DNA from: Mycosphaerelloides madeirae
Taxonomy: Eukaryota; Ascomycota; Dothideomycetes; Mycosphaerellales; Mycosphaerellaceae
NCBI GenBank assembly: GCA_002785995.1
Contig: NHNV01000051.1
Location: 62,001-126,000, forward strand
DNA length: 64,000 nucleotides
Direction: 5' to 3'
Positions within the stretch are counted from its first letter, which is position 1. Each line of letters opens with the position of its first letter. The notes beneath the pieces were generated by a model. That model searched no databases. It saw nothing but the letters and a program-made list of their open reading frames with translations, and was not told where the DNA came from. Positions 32,717-43,779 of this stretch are shown here, piece by piece. A program made the position numbers and the translations under genes.

Positions 32717-35657
32717 ATGGCTACACCTGAGCGACGTGGACTTTTGAATGAGGACTCTCCATCCCTACCGAGCCCCGCTACCATAGCAGATAGTCCGAGC
32801 CCAGCCCAGCGATTTTCAATCAAACACCGACCAGGCTACGCCAGAGTGCCTTCAGTGTCATTCTCCGAGGACGCGCTGGCCAGAGACATCACGGATTCCC
32901 CAGCAGGCGAAAGTGCCGCACCAGTGACCTCGAATGAGGGACCTGGTCGCAGCCATGGACTGGGGATTGCAATTGGATCAATGCCTTCTAGTGTCCCCAG
33001 GGTCAGCTCGCCGCTTTCGCAGCAAGACTCAAAGGCCCAGGCCAAGGCAAGTCCCGAAGACAGAGGAGTTATGAGCTCGCCACCTTCGACTGGAGCTATG
33101 TCAGGCAGCACGAGATTTGATCAGTCTTTCGGCAGCGAGTACGATACCTCGTACCCAGGTGGCGCAAAGCACGCGCCTCAAGATTCTCGGAACTCAATGT
33201 CGTCCACGCTGCCACCAAGTATCTACGCAAGATCGGAAGCTGGACTATTGAACGTACGATCTCATACTCAGAATTTGGAGCAATACCAGAACCCCAACTT
33301 CAGGCGAAGCGTCAAAACAAGGAGGTTGGGTAACTGGATAGCAATCACGATTCTGGCTCTCGCGATATTCTCCACCATTTTCTCGGTCGCATTCCTGCTT
33401 ATTGCCCTGGGCAGCCCTCGATGGGGCAAGAAGATCAGAAACAGTGGTGGCTCTCTAACCCCTGCGTCGGCCGCATTTCTGACTTCGTTGTTTGCGAAAC
33501 TGATCGAGTTGTCGTTTGTTACTGTTGTTGTCGCTTTCGTCGGGCAAGCTCTTGCCCGAAGAGCATTCAAGCTTGAAAATGCACGAGGCATCACCTTGGC
33601 AGAAATGTCTATGCGGCAATGGGGTTTGTGACATTTAGAAATTGCGATAGCTTCAAGGCTAATGATTTTAGTTATGCAACCCGGCACCATGTTAACGCAA
33701 TGGGAGAGCGTCCGATACGCCGGAGTCACGCTACTGGGTCTCATATCCTTACTCGCCGCCTTCATGGCTGTTCTCTATACTTCAGCTGCTACAGCACTGG
33801 TTCAACCGCAACTGAAGTACCCAAGCTGGAGGCCAAATGTTATGGCAGGTCTAGTCAAGGCGCAGTTTGCAAATTCGATCTACATTGAAGCCAATTGCAA
33901 GACACCAATCACAAGTATGTATGACCCTCCAGTGACATTCATGGGTTCTACGCAGGATTACAGAGGCTCGACGTGTTTGGAGATTCAGCATTCAGCATTG
34001 GCCTTCCACAACTATCACACTTGGATTGGGACCTGGTACGACGTGGTGAACAATGGATCGAGCGGAGGCAGTTTGGACAAACGACCTCCGGGATATGCCC
34101 TGCATCTTGATAACACCACCATCACCGCCCCTTGGATCGAACAGCAAAATGTCACTGTCGTCAATGGTCTACCGGGACGATACATTAACAATGTCACCAT
34201 GGCAATGCCTCACACCGGCGTCATTTCCGCTGCCCAGGATCCAAAGAACGATCTGATCCAACCCTCTGACATCGACGGAGCCACGATCAACATCATTGCC
34301 TCTGTGCCATCCCCAATGGTGAACGTTCTGTGCGTCACTATGACAGCGGATGACTTGAAGCCATTTGTCTATGAGCTTTGGGATAATCACAACCAGTCGG
34401 TCGCCGATGACAACAGTTGGGCTGGATGGCCCAACAATTACGGCTACATCGATAATCGCGACCCATATCTGAACGGCACGCCGTTCGACAGTGTGTTCGG
34501 CTGGGGCATCCAAAATGGCTCTATGAAATATCCTCCCGTTTTCCCACGACTACCAATCCCATACAACACGATCGTCAACAACACCAACGGCGTCGGATGG
34601 GGAAGGAGGACCATCTACATCCTTGGTCGTGGACCACTCCTGAACTACGAACTTTCTCCAAACGTCAACGCAACTACTGGCAATGCAACAAGTGAGTCTG
34701 AACACCCGCATTGCGTCTTTGTTCAATGCTGACCACTCTAGATTATGCCATTTGCCAGCTCCAGGTAGGGCTCACAGACAAATGCTCAACACGTTACTCT
34801 GCGTCCGCAAGCGGTGCGACTTTGGAAGCGCACTGTGAGGACCCCAACGACGATTTTCAATTCGTCAAAAGCGATCCAGACTCCTGGAGCGGCAACGACA
34901 CAATCAGCCAAGACTGGCCAGATGTCGCTAGTCTATGGGCAACAAGCCTTTCTCTCGATGTCGGGATGCTGGACGGGAACGCTTCGAATGCTCGCCTCCT
35001 GACCGAGTTCATCATGACCGGCAACATGAATGATCCCACCCTCCTCATACCGTCGATGCCCTCGATGGCAGAGGCGTTGGCCGTGCTGTCTGGTTGCACC
35101 TTGATCGACTCCGTGACCGACTCTCCCTTTGTCGGCAAGAAGTGGAATTACACTATCCCTACGTTGACGCCGGGGCAGTATCAGTACTTCAACGCCGCTG
35201 TGCAAGACCAGCAGTACATATCCGGCGGCAGTCTACCGTACCAGAGGGCATTCTACATCGTGCTGTTCACCGTGGTGATCATGAACATTATCATCCTCGG
35301 CTACTTTCTTTCGCACCGCGACTGGTACACGGACTTCAGCGAGCCGATGGTAAGTTCCCCTTTTGCAATCCCAAAATCCAACTGCTGACTAGCGTGCTCC
35401 AGGCTATGTTCTCTATTGCTGTCAACAGCCCGCCGAGCGAGAAACTTGCTGGAAGCTCTGCCACTGGACCTTCGGGTGATCAGTATAGGCTCAGCTGGAA
35501 ACTCAATAACGAAGGCGGCCACTTCTATTACGTTGAACACGAGGATCCGCGGGAGGGCATAATACCAATTTCCAGTCCGAGACTGAGTCGGCGGAGATGG
35601 ACGGAGTCTTTTGAGATGATCGGGACACCGAACTTGAAAAATCGGTTCACTCGTTGA
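32717..35657 (+). CDS. Large glycosylated multi-pass membrane protein, unknown fungal family
   Basis: Four exons, 32717-33623, 33672-34691, 34742-35349 and 35403-35657, give 929 aa. The first about 200 residues are a Ser/Pro-rich, probably cytosolic tail. Three hydrophobic helices follow (WIAITILALAIFSTIFSVAF; ELSFVTVVVAFVGQAL; GVTLLGLISLLAAFMAVLY), then a roughly 470-residue extracytosolic domain with many N-x-S/T sites and several cysteines, a fourth helix (AFYIVLFTVVIMNIIILGYF) and a cytosolic tail of about 110 residues. The first splice restores MSMRQWGVMQPGTMLTQWESVRYAG. I do not recognise the family from a named domain; the topology resembles a set of uncharacterised plasma-membrane proteins of filamentous ascomycetes. 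No enzymatic motif is visible. Confidence 0.8.
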
Positions 35658-35877
35658 GGCGGATGTAGGGTGTTGTTGTAATGTCAACATTTAATAGATC
35701 CCAAAATATGTCGATACCACGACTTGTTCACTTCACCCTAGCCTGATAGATAGTCGCAGCCACGCTTGCCTGGTATGGTCACGAAGCACGTGAGCCTCAA
35801 TCACAGCCAGGCACCTACATTCTGCTTCAACTACTTGATTCCCGCCAGAGCTCCTGCAACAGCGCGACATAGCAGCC

Positions 35878-37832
35878 ATGAAGCTGTACGCGTTCCTCGC
35901 GCTGCCGGCATTGCTGTGCTCCCTCGTCATTGCCATTCCCTCCCCTTCCAGCCACGACGACGAGATCCCGTATCTTGAGCAGCAACGACCGGAGTCGCGA
36001 TGGCGGACTTTCACGAGCGCAGTGGTAGGATCGCTGTTCGCATTTCAGAAGAGCCATGGAGAGAGACAGGGACACCGACATCGGCAGAAGATTGAGGCTC
36101 CGCCGCATACGTTTGCGAGATATGGAAGGGATTTGGTACTACGGTTTAATATAAGCACGAATGAGGAGGTACGTTAAAGTTTTGCATATTGCAAGAGGAG
36201 GTTGGATGTGGAGTCTGGGAGTGAAGCGCTTCGAGACTTTGAAGAGAAGCAGGGATAAAGGAATTGTGAACTTGGATCTGACATGTCACAGGCAGAGAGT
36301 TTAGCGGAAGCAGCAGACACCTTGCTCTTGGACATCTGGGAATTTTCGCAGGACTGGGTCGATATACGGCTTTCCCAGGAGAGCGTTCCTCTTCTCCTCG
36401 GACTTCTCCCGTCAACGCTACAAGATTCGCATACACCGTTACTGAGGGAGCAGGCTCTGGCGAAAGCTATACACGAGAACTACCAGAGACATACCCCGAA
36501 ACAATCTACTGATGAAACATCACATCTACCAACCCGGAGGCTATTCGGTCCCACCCTCGAGCAGCAGGCCACAGGCGCAGAGACCAACATCTTCTTCGCA
36601 GACTACCAACCTCTAACCGTGATCGAGCCCTGGCTCCGCCTCCTATCCTCCCTCTTCACCACCCACGTCCGCCACCTCACCATCGGCCTCTCCTACGAAG
36701 GCCGCACCATCCCCGGCCTCCGCGTAGGCGTCCACCCCACAAACAACGAAACCCCCAATCCCTCACCACGCAAAACAATCCTCATCGTAGGAAGCCTCCA
36801 CGCCCGCGAATGGATTAGCACCACAACCGTAAACTACCTTGCCTACTCCCTCATCACCGGCTACGGCAAACTGCAAAGCATCACCAATCTACTCGAAGCT
36901 TTCGACTTCGTCTTCATCCCCACTCTCAACCCCGACGGTTACGTCTACACCTGGGAAAGCGATCGTCTCTGGCGCAAAAACAGGCAACAAACGGGCATCC
37001 GCTTCTGTCAAGGAATCGATCTCGACCGCGCTTTTGGTTTCGAATGGTCCGCGTCGGAAAACCCATGTAGTGAGAGTTTCTCCGGTGACTCACCCTTCCA
37101 AGCAGTTGAAGCGCAAGCCTTCGCCGACTGGGCCAAGAACGAAACAGACCACAACCACGTCGACTTCGTCGGCTTCCTCGATCTGCACTCTTACTCGCAG
37201 GAAATCCTCTACCCCTACAGCTACTCCTGCAACGACTCGCCTCCAGGTCTCGAGAACCTCGAGGAAGTAGCTTTCGGTCTAGGCAAAGCTATCCGCATCA
37301 CGCACTCGCACAACTACGGCATCATGCCAGCTTGCGAAGGTAATGTAGGATACTCGTCGTGGAAACATGATAAGAAGCAACATCTTAGTCCAAGGATGGA
37401 ACCGTCCGGTGGCTCGGCGTTGGATTACTTCTATCATACGATGGGCGTGCGGTATGCGTATCAGATTAAGTTGAGAGATCGGGGGACTTATGGATTTTTG
37501 TTGCCGAAGGAGAACATTATTCCAACGGGGAAGGTTCGTCAAATCTGCATCCACTCGCCTTTTTGATGCGAAAACTAATAAACTACTAGGAAATCTTCAA
37601 TGCGCTTCTGTACTTCGGCGGTTTCTTGGGCGAGCTGTACGACAAGGACAGCAAGGAGATTGAGTTGACGAAGCCGGAGCTGGAAGTCGATGAGCAGGAT
37701 GAAGTGAGTCAAGTCCTCACAGGAGCGGCGGAGGCTATCATGGAAGAAGATGATGACCAGTGGGTTATCATCGAAGATGTGTCCGATCCGGAATCTGTCA
37801 ATTGGGACCTCAAGCGACGGCGACGGCGGTAA
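35878..37832 (+). CDS. ECM14: ECM14-type metallocarboxypeptidase-like protein (M14, likely inactive)
   Basis: Exons 35878-36168, 36292-37533 and 37590-37832 give 591 aa. A signal peptide (MKLYAFLALPALLCSLVIA) and a propeptide-like region precede an M14 domain. Zinc ligands are visible: HAREW (His and Glu) and LDLHSYSQ (His). The substrate-binding segment NPDGYVYTWESDRLWRKNR and the CQGIDLDRAFGFEW segment match the ECM14 branch. The catalytic Glu of active carboxypeptidases (E in ELRDTG) is Lys here (IKLRDRGTYGFLLP), as in yeast Ecm14, so the protein is probably a pseudopeptidase that acts in cell-wall or extracellular function. An acidic C-terminal tail (EEDDDQWVIIEDVSD) ends in a basic cluster. 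Confidence 0.92.
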
Positions 37833-38275
37833 AATTTGCGACAGTTGAAATAATGTCAGTAGCTCGAAGAGCTGGACCTTGTGTTAGTAGCTTCTGCTCA
37901 TGAATTGACGGCCGCTTTCTGGACAATGCACGCGATGCGACATGAAATGAAAGGTGGAGCTGTGGTTGGAAAGTTCCCGATGCTATATGAAGAGTTTACC
38001 GGAGAGACGCTCAGTGTCCTGCCGGCTCCCGTTTTCTCCCAAGCAGGCAAAAGAAAACAACAAGGAAAAATGGCTCTCTGATCCGCCCGAAGCATTAGGT
38101 CGAGGGGTTCTTCAAAGGGGGAAACAGGGTAATGTTGTATCATCCATTCCTCCATTTCAGGGGTCGTGTTTGTTGTGCTGGGATTGTAGTAGATGCTTTT
38201 CTCTCTCGCTCTCCGGTTGGTAATCGTTGTCACTTGGGGTGTATTGATCGTGGGGCAAGGTTGTTTGCGCGTGCG
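37833..38275. other. Convergent intergenic region
   Basis: 443 bases between the stops of ECM14 (+) and calmodulin (-). It contains only 3' UTR-like sequence as far as I can see. Confidence 0.5.
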
Positions 38276-39026
38276 CTACTTCTGCATCATCAATTGGACG
38301 AATTCGTTGTCTGCGCACGGTGTTAGTTGTGAGGATGAAAAATGCGGTATCGTGTGAGCGTACAATCAATTCGTCCATCGCCATCCTGGTCAGCCTCTCG
38401 GATCATCTCGTCAACTTCGTCGTCGGTCAACTTCTCGCCAATACTGGTCATGACGTGTCTCAGCTCCGCAGCGGAGATGAAGCCGTTGTTGTCGCGGTCG
38501 AAGACCTTGAAAGCCTCGCGGATCTCCTCCTCGGAATCGGTGTCCTTCATCTTGCGGGCCATCATGGTGAGAAACTCGGGAAAGTCGATGGTGCCGTTGT
38601 TGTCGGCGTCGACCTCGTTGATCATGTCCTGCAGTTCCGACTCGCTGGGGTTCTGGCCGAGGGAGCGCATCACGGTGCCTAGCTCTTTAGTCGTAATTTG
38701 TCCTGGTCGTCACATGTTAGTTTGTCGCGAGCGGAGGGAGAGGGTATGGGTGGATGTCAGTACCATCGCCGTCCTTGTCCTGTGGTTGTAAGTCAGCCTT
38801 GTTTCACAGAATTTGAGCGTTGAGAGCGGGGTGAGGGGGACTTACGAAGAGGGAGAATGCTTCCTTGAACTCGGAGACTTGCTCCTCAGTCAATGAATCG
38901 GCCTGGAGGATCACATGCAGGTCAGCGCGCGTGCTCATGCTCGGCGACAAGTGAATGGTTCTGGGCGAGGAGTTCCCAGCCGTAGGGCGTGGTGGAAGTG
39001 GGGTAGCGGGCAGTCGCGCGTACCAT
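38276..39026 (-). CDS. CMD1: Calmodulin
   Basis: Five coding exons: 39024-39026 (the ATG alone), 38846-38902, 38764-38779 (16 nt), 38364-38702 and 38276-38310; together 149 aa, the exact length of calmodulin. After splicing, the protein reads [20 protein letters not shown] and has four EF-hand loops: [36 protein letters not shown] and [12 protein letters not shown], ending VQLMMQK. All splice junctions have GT-AG ends. Calmodulin is the main cytosolic calcium sensor, acting on calcineurin and CaM kinases. The ATG-only first coding exon is familiar from fungal calmodulin genes. The 5' side is divergent from the syntaxin gene. Confidence 0.97.
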
Positions 39027-39576
39027 AGTTGCAGAATGTGGGATGTAAGGTGTCGCGGTGATGGTCGTCGAAGGTGTCGGTGAAAGGTAAGGGGTGGTGG
39101 GTGGTGTGTCAGGGGTGGACGCAGTTGATATCAGGAGTCGGGTAGTGAAATCGTAGGGCAGAAAGCTGTGTTGTGGCCTTGAGCTGAAGGTTGAAGTGGA
39201 GGCCTCTGCGACAGGGTCTCGCAAATGCACACGCCGCCTGCCGCTAGCCTCGTGCAAGGAAGTCGCGGGCATTCACGCGAGTTCAGTGAGCACATGAAAG
39301 GCGACTAGCACGGCCACCTTGCAACTACCATTCAATCATCGTTCACTCACCATTGCCACTCATATTCACCATTCCCCGCTTAGCCGCAGCAAACTGCATA
39401 CTACACCGCCATCCAATTACCGCACAGCACTACGACATTGCCCGACGATCATACGCGACAGCTGGCGGCCTCGCGCTTCAGGAGCAAGCTTGGGCAGCGT
39501 GATGAGGGCGCAGGCGTAGAAGGCAAACTCGGTGCATGATGATTGCGCCTCCCCACACCCACGTCCTACGAACAAC
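39027..39576. promoter_or_regulatory. Divergent promoter region of calmodulin and TLG2
   Basis: 550 bases between the two start codons. It contains stretches of imperfect gtgtcggtg repeats near the calmodulin side, but no element that I can name. Confidence 0.4.
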
Positions 39577-40886
39577 ATGTCCGCCGCGGTAGCTGGCCTG
39601 GGCGCGTGGCGGGATCGCACGAACCTGTACGCTGCTTCGCCATTGTAGAAACATCTTCCGGGATACCATACTAACTGTGGCTATGCAGCTTTATCTCATA
39701 TCGACAGTCCTACACACACCATCCTGCCAAGCGCACCACCTTCACCGGGCCTAGCAGCAATGGCCGCTTCACCGATGAGCCAACAGACTCCGAACGAGCT
39801 GGTCTCATGTCCAATGTGGAGAGCGATGGAGATGCCGTAATTGAGATGGATGTGTTGCCTCCACGATGGTTGGACATACAAGATGATATCAGTCAAGTGT
39901 TGGCAGACATAGCGGGCAAGATGAAGAGGCTTGACCAAATGCACGCCAAACATGTCCTCCCTGGATTCGACGACGAAAGCGTCAAAGCGCGCGAAGAGAG
40001 GGAGATTGAGAATTTGACTCAGGACATCACCCGTGGGTTTACCAGTTGTCAGAGATCAATACGAAGAGTAGACCTCCTTTTGAGAGAACAACAGCAACAG
40101 AGTGGTGGAAACCTGTCACCAGCGGACGCGACAATGGCCAAGAACCTCAAGATGAGCCTCGCGTCAAAGGTGGGGGACGTGAGCACGCTCTTCCGCAAAA
40201 AGCAGTCGGCGTACATGAAGAAGCTGCGGATGTTGGGAGGTATGAGCAGCCCTCTCGACAGGTCCAGTACACCTATGGCCCAGAATCCATACACGGATCC
40301 GGCCATGATGGAATCCGATGCGGACCGATCTTCAGCGCAAACAACTCTCCTCCAAACAGCCCAGGTCCGGAAACGTACAGGAGTGATGGACTCCGCTATC
40401 GAGCAGCGCGAACGGGCAATCGAAAAGATCGCCCAGGGTGTCATTGATCTCTCAAACATGTTCCAGGAATTACAAACAATGGTCATCGATCAAGGAACTG
40501 TTCTGGACCGCATTGATTATAATGTCGAACGGACCGTGGAAGATGTCAAGGGAGCCGAGAAAGAGCTCAAAGTTGCCACGGGATACCAAAAGAGAAGCAC
40601 CAGACGGAAGATTATGTTCTTGCTCTTCCTCATTGTGGTTGGCCTGTTCATATTGCTTCTCGTCAAGCCCAAAAGAAGTAGTACACCCGCGCCCGCACAG
40701 CCTCCATCGGTTGAAGCACCCATGCCGAATGATCAAGGCGCCGAAGTACCGCCCAGGTTGAACAAGCTTCCGAAAGCACGGGACGTTCTCCCCTTCCACG
40801 GCCCTGAAAGAAGACATTCAGATTGGAAACAGCGCCGACGACGACCGAATATGCAATCCCGCAGTCTGTCGTCAATACCTCTGTAA
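39577..40886 (+). CDS. TLG2: Syntaxin TLG2 (syntaxin-16 family t-SNARE)
   Basis: Exons 39577-39626 and 39689-40886 give 415 aa. The splice joins WRDRTNL to FISYRQSYTHH, the conserved N-terminal Tlg2/syntaxin-16 peptide that binds Vps45, then PPRWLDIQDDISQVLADIAGKM. The SNARE helix contains the central Gln (FQELQTMVIDQG at the zero layer) and runs to a transmembrane segment (KIMFLLFLIVVGLFILLLV). About 80 residues follow the membrane anchor, a luminal extension also seen in yeast Tlg2. The protein acts in endosome-to-Golgi fusion. The intron has a tactaac branch site at about 39669. Start choice: the ATG at 39577 leaves ten extra residues before WRDRTNL, so the precise N-terminus is not certain. 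Confidence 0.9.
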
Positions 40887-40944
40887 CTTCTACTGTTTCT
40901 ATAGATACCCATTTATCCGCCCTCCGCGGCCACTTTTCCTCCCA

Positions 40945-42216
40945 TCACTCCGGCCTCCCCAACCTCTCCGCCTCCCTCACACACTGCGTCGCCATTTCCA
41001 CCTGCTCATCCGTCCTACAGACTAAAACCCTCTTCCCATTCCCACTCCCCTCCCTCCCAATATCCACCACCACTCCCTCCCCCGGCTCCTCATTCCTCCC
41101 CTCATCCAACTCAAACCCCAAACAACTTGCCTTCTCCATTACAGCTTTCCTCAACCCGGCCCCTTTCTCCCCAATCCCTCCCGCCCACACCAGCGCATCC
41201 ACTTCCCCGCCCATCTTCAAATAATAGCTCCCCACAAACCCCAGCAGCCTATCAACCAGTATATCAAACGCGAGCTTGCATTTCTCATCCCCTTGCTCAG
41301 CTTTCTTGGAAATAACCCCGAAATCTGTGGTACCTGTGAGAACGCTCCACCCAGATTTTTTGTTGAGAATTTCTTCGGCGGTGGTGATGGACATATCCTT
41401 CGTCGACGACGGGGAGAGTTTGCCTGCTTCAGAGGTGAAATGGAAGATAAGACTTGGGTCTACATCTCCACTTCGCGTGGCACCTGGCAGTCCGGCGAGA
41501 GGCGTGAGACCCATGGATGTATCATACGACTTTCCGTTTTGGATGCAGCAGACGGAGGCGCCAGAGCCGAGGTGCAGGGCGATGATGTTGAGGGAAGAGG
41601 GGTCTTTGCGGACGTGGGAGGCTACGCTGCGTGTTATAAACGCGTAGGAGAGCCCGTGGAAACCGTATTTACGCAGGCCGTTGCGGGTTGCTATGTCTGG
41701 GTTGATGGCGTAGGTGCGGATAGGGACGGGGAGAGTTGCGTGGAAGGCGGAGTCGAAGAAGGCTATATTCGACGCCTTAGGACATTTCTCATGCACGGCT
41801 TTGACGATCGTCAGGGCTCCGGCATTATGCAGCGGCGCAAGATCCGACAGTTCCTCGAGATGATGATAAGTATCCCTATCAATCCTCGCCGGTCTATCGT
41901 AATCCCCACCGTGCACGACGCGGTGGCAGGCGAATGCGATGTCGTCGGCGTGTTGGAGGGCGGAGAGATCGGTGTCTTCGGTGAGATGTTGAAGGATGTA
42001 ATCGAAAGCGCCTTCTTGGCTGCTCACACCAGGGAGCTCCTTGTCCTTGATGTGTTCGTCGCCGCGGTCATATTTGAGTTGGGCTGGGGGTGCGGTGAGG
42101 CCGGAGACTTGGATGGCGGCGAGTTCTTTGGGGTCTTCTGAGGGCGTGGAGGAGGAATAGACCGAGACTTTGACAGAGGAACTGCCTGCGTTGATGGCGA
42201 GAATGACTTTGGCCAT
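40945..42216 (-). CDS. ACK: Acetate kinase
   Basis: A single exon of 423 aa from MAKVILAINAGSSSVKVSV, the first acetate-kinase signature. It continues with YGFHGLSYAFITRSVA (second signature), LHLGSGASVCCIQNGKSYDTSMGLTPLAGLPGATRSGDVDP (nucleotide and substrate region) and ends with VDALVWAGGIGEKGAGLRKAV. The enzyme interconverts acetate plus ATP with acetyl phosphate plus ADP. In filamentous fungi it is taken to work with xylulose-5-phosphate/fructose-6-phosphate phosphoketolase, which makes acetyl phosphate; that partner gene is not in the window. The frame extends 21 codons upstream to 42279, but the ATG at 42216 starts exactly at the first strand. Its stop lies 58 bases from the stop of the convergent TLG2 gene. 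Confidence 0.95.
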   Translation of the reverse strand: MAKVILAINAGSSSVKVSVYSSSTPSEDPKELAAIQVSGLTAPPAQLKYDRGDEHIKDKELPGVSSQEGAFDYILQHLTEDTDLSALQHADDIAFACHRVVHGGDYDRPARIDRDTYHHLEELSDLAPLHNAGALTIVKAVHEKCPKASNIAFFDSAFHATLPVPIRTYAINPDIATRNGLRKYGFHGLSYAFITRSVASHVRKDPSSLNIIALHLGSGASVCCIQNGKSYDTSMGLTPLAGLPGATRSGDVDPSLIFHFTSEAGKLSPSSTKDMSITTAEEILNKKSGWSVLTGTTDFGVISKKAEQGDEKCKLAFDILVDRLLGFVGSYYLKMGGEVDALVWAGGIGEKGAGLRKAVMEKASCLGFELDEGRNEEPGEGVVVDIGREGSGNGKRVLVCRTDEQVEMATQCVREAERLGRPE

Positions 42217-42454
42217 GTTGATGGAAAGATGTTGAGGATTGGAATGGGTGGAGTGAGGATGAAGGTTGAGAGTACTCACGTCGTTGTTTTCTACGTATTA
42301 CACGGCCTGTGGTTAAGTATGAATGTTGGAAGCTCTCGCCAGGTGACGTCGAGGCTTGTGAGCTCTCACGAGCCGGGGTAACCGGCGAAAATGTGGGTCC
42401 AAGCAGGCTCATGAAAATGCTTGAATAGATCGAATACGCTACACGAGAAGCTTG

Positions 42455-43302
42455 TTACAATTTAGACGGCATTCTGGTTGCTCCGTCAAGCCTGATGCAC
42501 TCGCCATTGAGATAAGTGTTCTCGACACACTGCCTAGTCATCATGGCAAACTCCTGCGAGAAGAAATCAAGTCAGCAAAATACTCGTCACAAGTGGACAA
42601 CAGCAGACCAACCTTCGCATTCCCCAACCGATGAGGAAACTCCGTCACCTTAATCAAAGTATTCCTCACTTTCTCCGAAAGCTGTGCACTCATAGCCGTC
42701 TCAAAAAGACTCGGAGCAATCGATAGACATCGAATTCCATTCGGCGCCAGATCTCTCGCCAGCACCAATGTCATGCTCCGAATAGCGCCTTTGGTTGCTG
42801 CATATGACAGCTGGCCGACTTGTCCTTCGAAAGCCGCTGAGGAAGAAACCATCACGATCACGCCACGCTCCCCGTCTGGAGCAAGAGGTTCGTTCCTTGC
42901 CATGTGTGGCAAGACCAGACGGATCAGGTTCAGGACTCCGCGAAGGTTGATGTCGATGACAAAGTCCAGCTTCGACATTGGGATCGGCTCCAGATGTTTG
43001 TCGAGGAGTTTGCCGGGCAATCCAACTCCTGCGTAAGGCATGAGGCCACCGAGGGGCTTGCCGGTCTCTTTCGTCCACGCGATGGCATTCTTGACGGCAG
43101 TCTCCAAGCTTTCTGATTCCGTGACGTCCACTTCGAAGAACTTGGCGCGTCTGCCCATTGGTTTGGTGGCCTTTTCTCCGTTGGCCGGGTTCATGTCCAT
43201 GATGGCAATGAAAGCGCCATGTTGCCAGAGATCTTCGGCTGTTGCTAGGCCTAAACCGGAGGCACCGCCGGAGATGATGAAGGTCCTGTCTTTGATATGC
43301 AT
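42455..43302 (-). CDS. Short-chain dehydrogenase, HSD10 / 3-hydroxyacyl-CoA dehydrogenase type-2-like
   Basis: Exons 42613-43302 and 42455-42553 give 262 aa. The cofactor loop is SGGASGLGLATAE, followed by the acidic DMNPANG loop expected for NAD preference, then the VDVTE motif and catalytic residues Ser in VMVSSSAAF and Tyr/Lys in YAATKGA. The last exon adds MMTRQCVENTYLNGECIRLDGATRMPSKL, the typical C-terminal end, ending TAA. The overall pattern (GVGLPGKLLDK, SIAPSLFETAM) is closest to HSD17B10-like dehydrogenases that act in fatty-acid or branched-chain breakdown. The precise substrate cannot be told from sequence. It lies upstream of acetate kinase on the same strand but as a separate gene. 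Confidence 0.87.
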
Positions 43303-43779
43303 GGTGTTGTGTTGATGGAGATTTTGAAGGGAGAAACAGGAGTGAGATGTCCAAGGACTTTGAGAATGCTGAGCCGAGGTATATGTCGGGACGGATCGTA
43401 GACGAATGTCGGACTAGTTGAACGAGATGGTTTTTTCTGTGATCCAGAAACAGTGTTGACAACCTCTCGCGAAATTGAAGTGTTGTTGACGAAGAAGAAG
43501 AACAATTGATCCCATGTAAGTTGCTCGGAAAGTGCAGCCCTGGTCGACAGTGAGTTCGCATGTGGATTCCCCGCAATGCACCAGCCACAGCGGCCTGGCC
43601 CGTAGTTCGCGCTACTGACTTGCATTCACTTTCTATCAACTGCACATGCGAGTCGCAGAGCCGCATCTCTAATTTCAACAACCATCTCGCGCCCAACACT
43701 CTTCAATCTCGCCTCTCAACAACCACGCAACCCTCACAACCCATACAAGCCTCACACCACACCACACCACACCCCCGAC
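43303..43779. promoter_or_regulatory. Divergent promoter region of SDR and TAF9
   Basis: 477 bases between the two start codons. It becomes CA-rich (cacaccaca repeats) immediately before the TAF9 start. No factor site is claimed. Confidence 0.4.

Noticed and set aside
42701..43699. Minus-strand frame of 332 codons overlapping the HSD10-like SDR
   Set aside because: A shadow frame of a well-supported gene.
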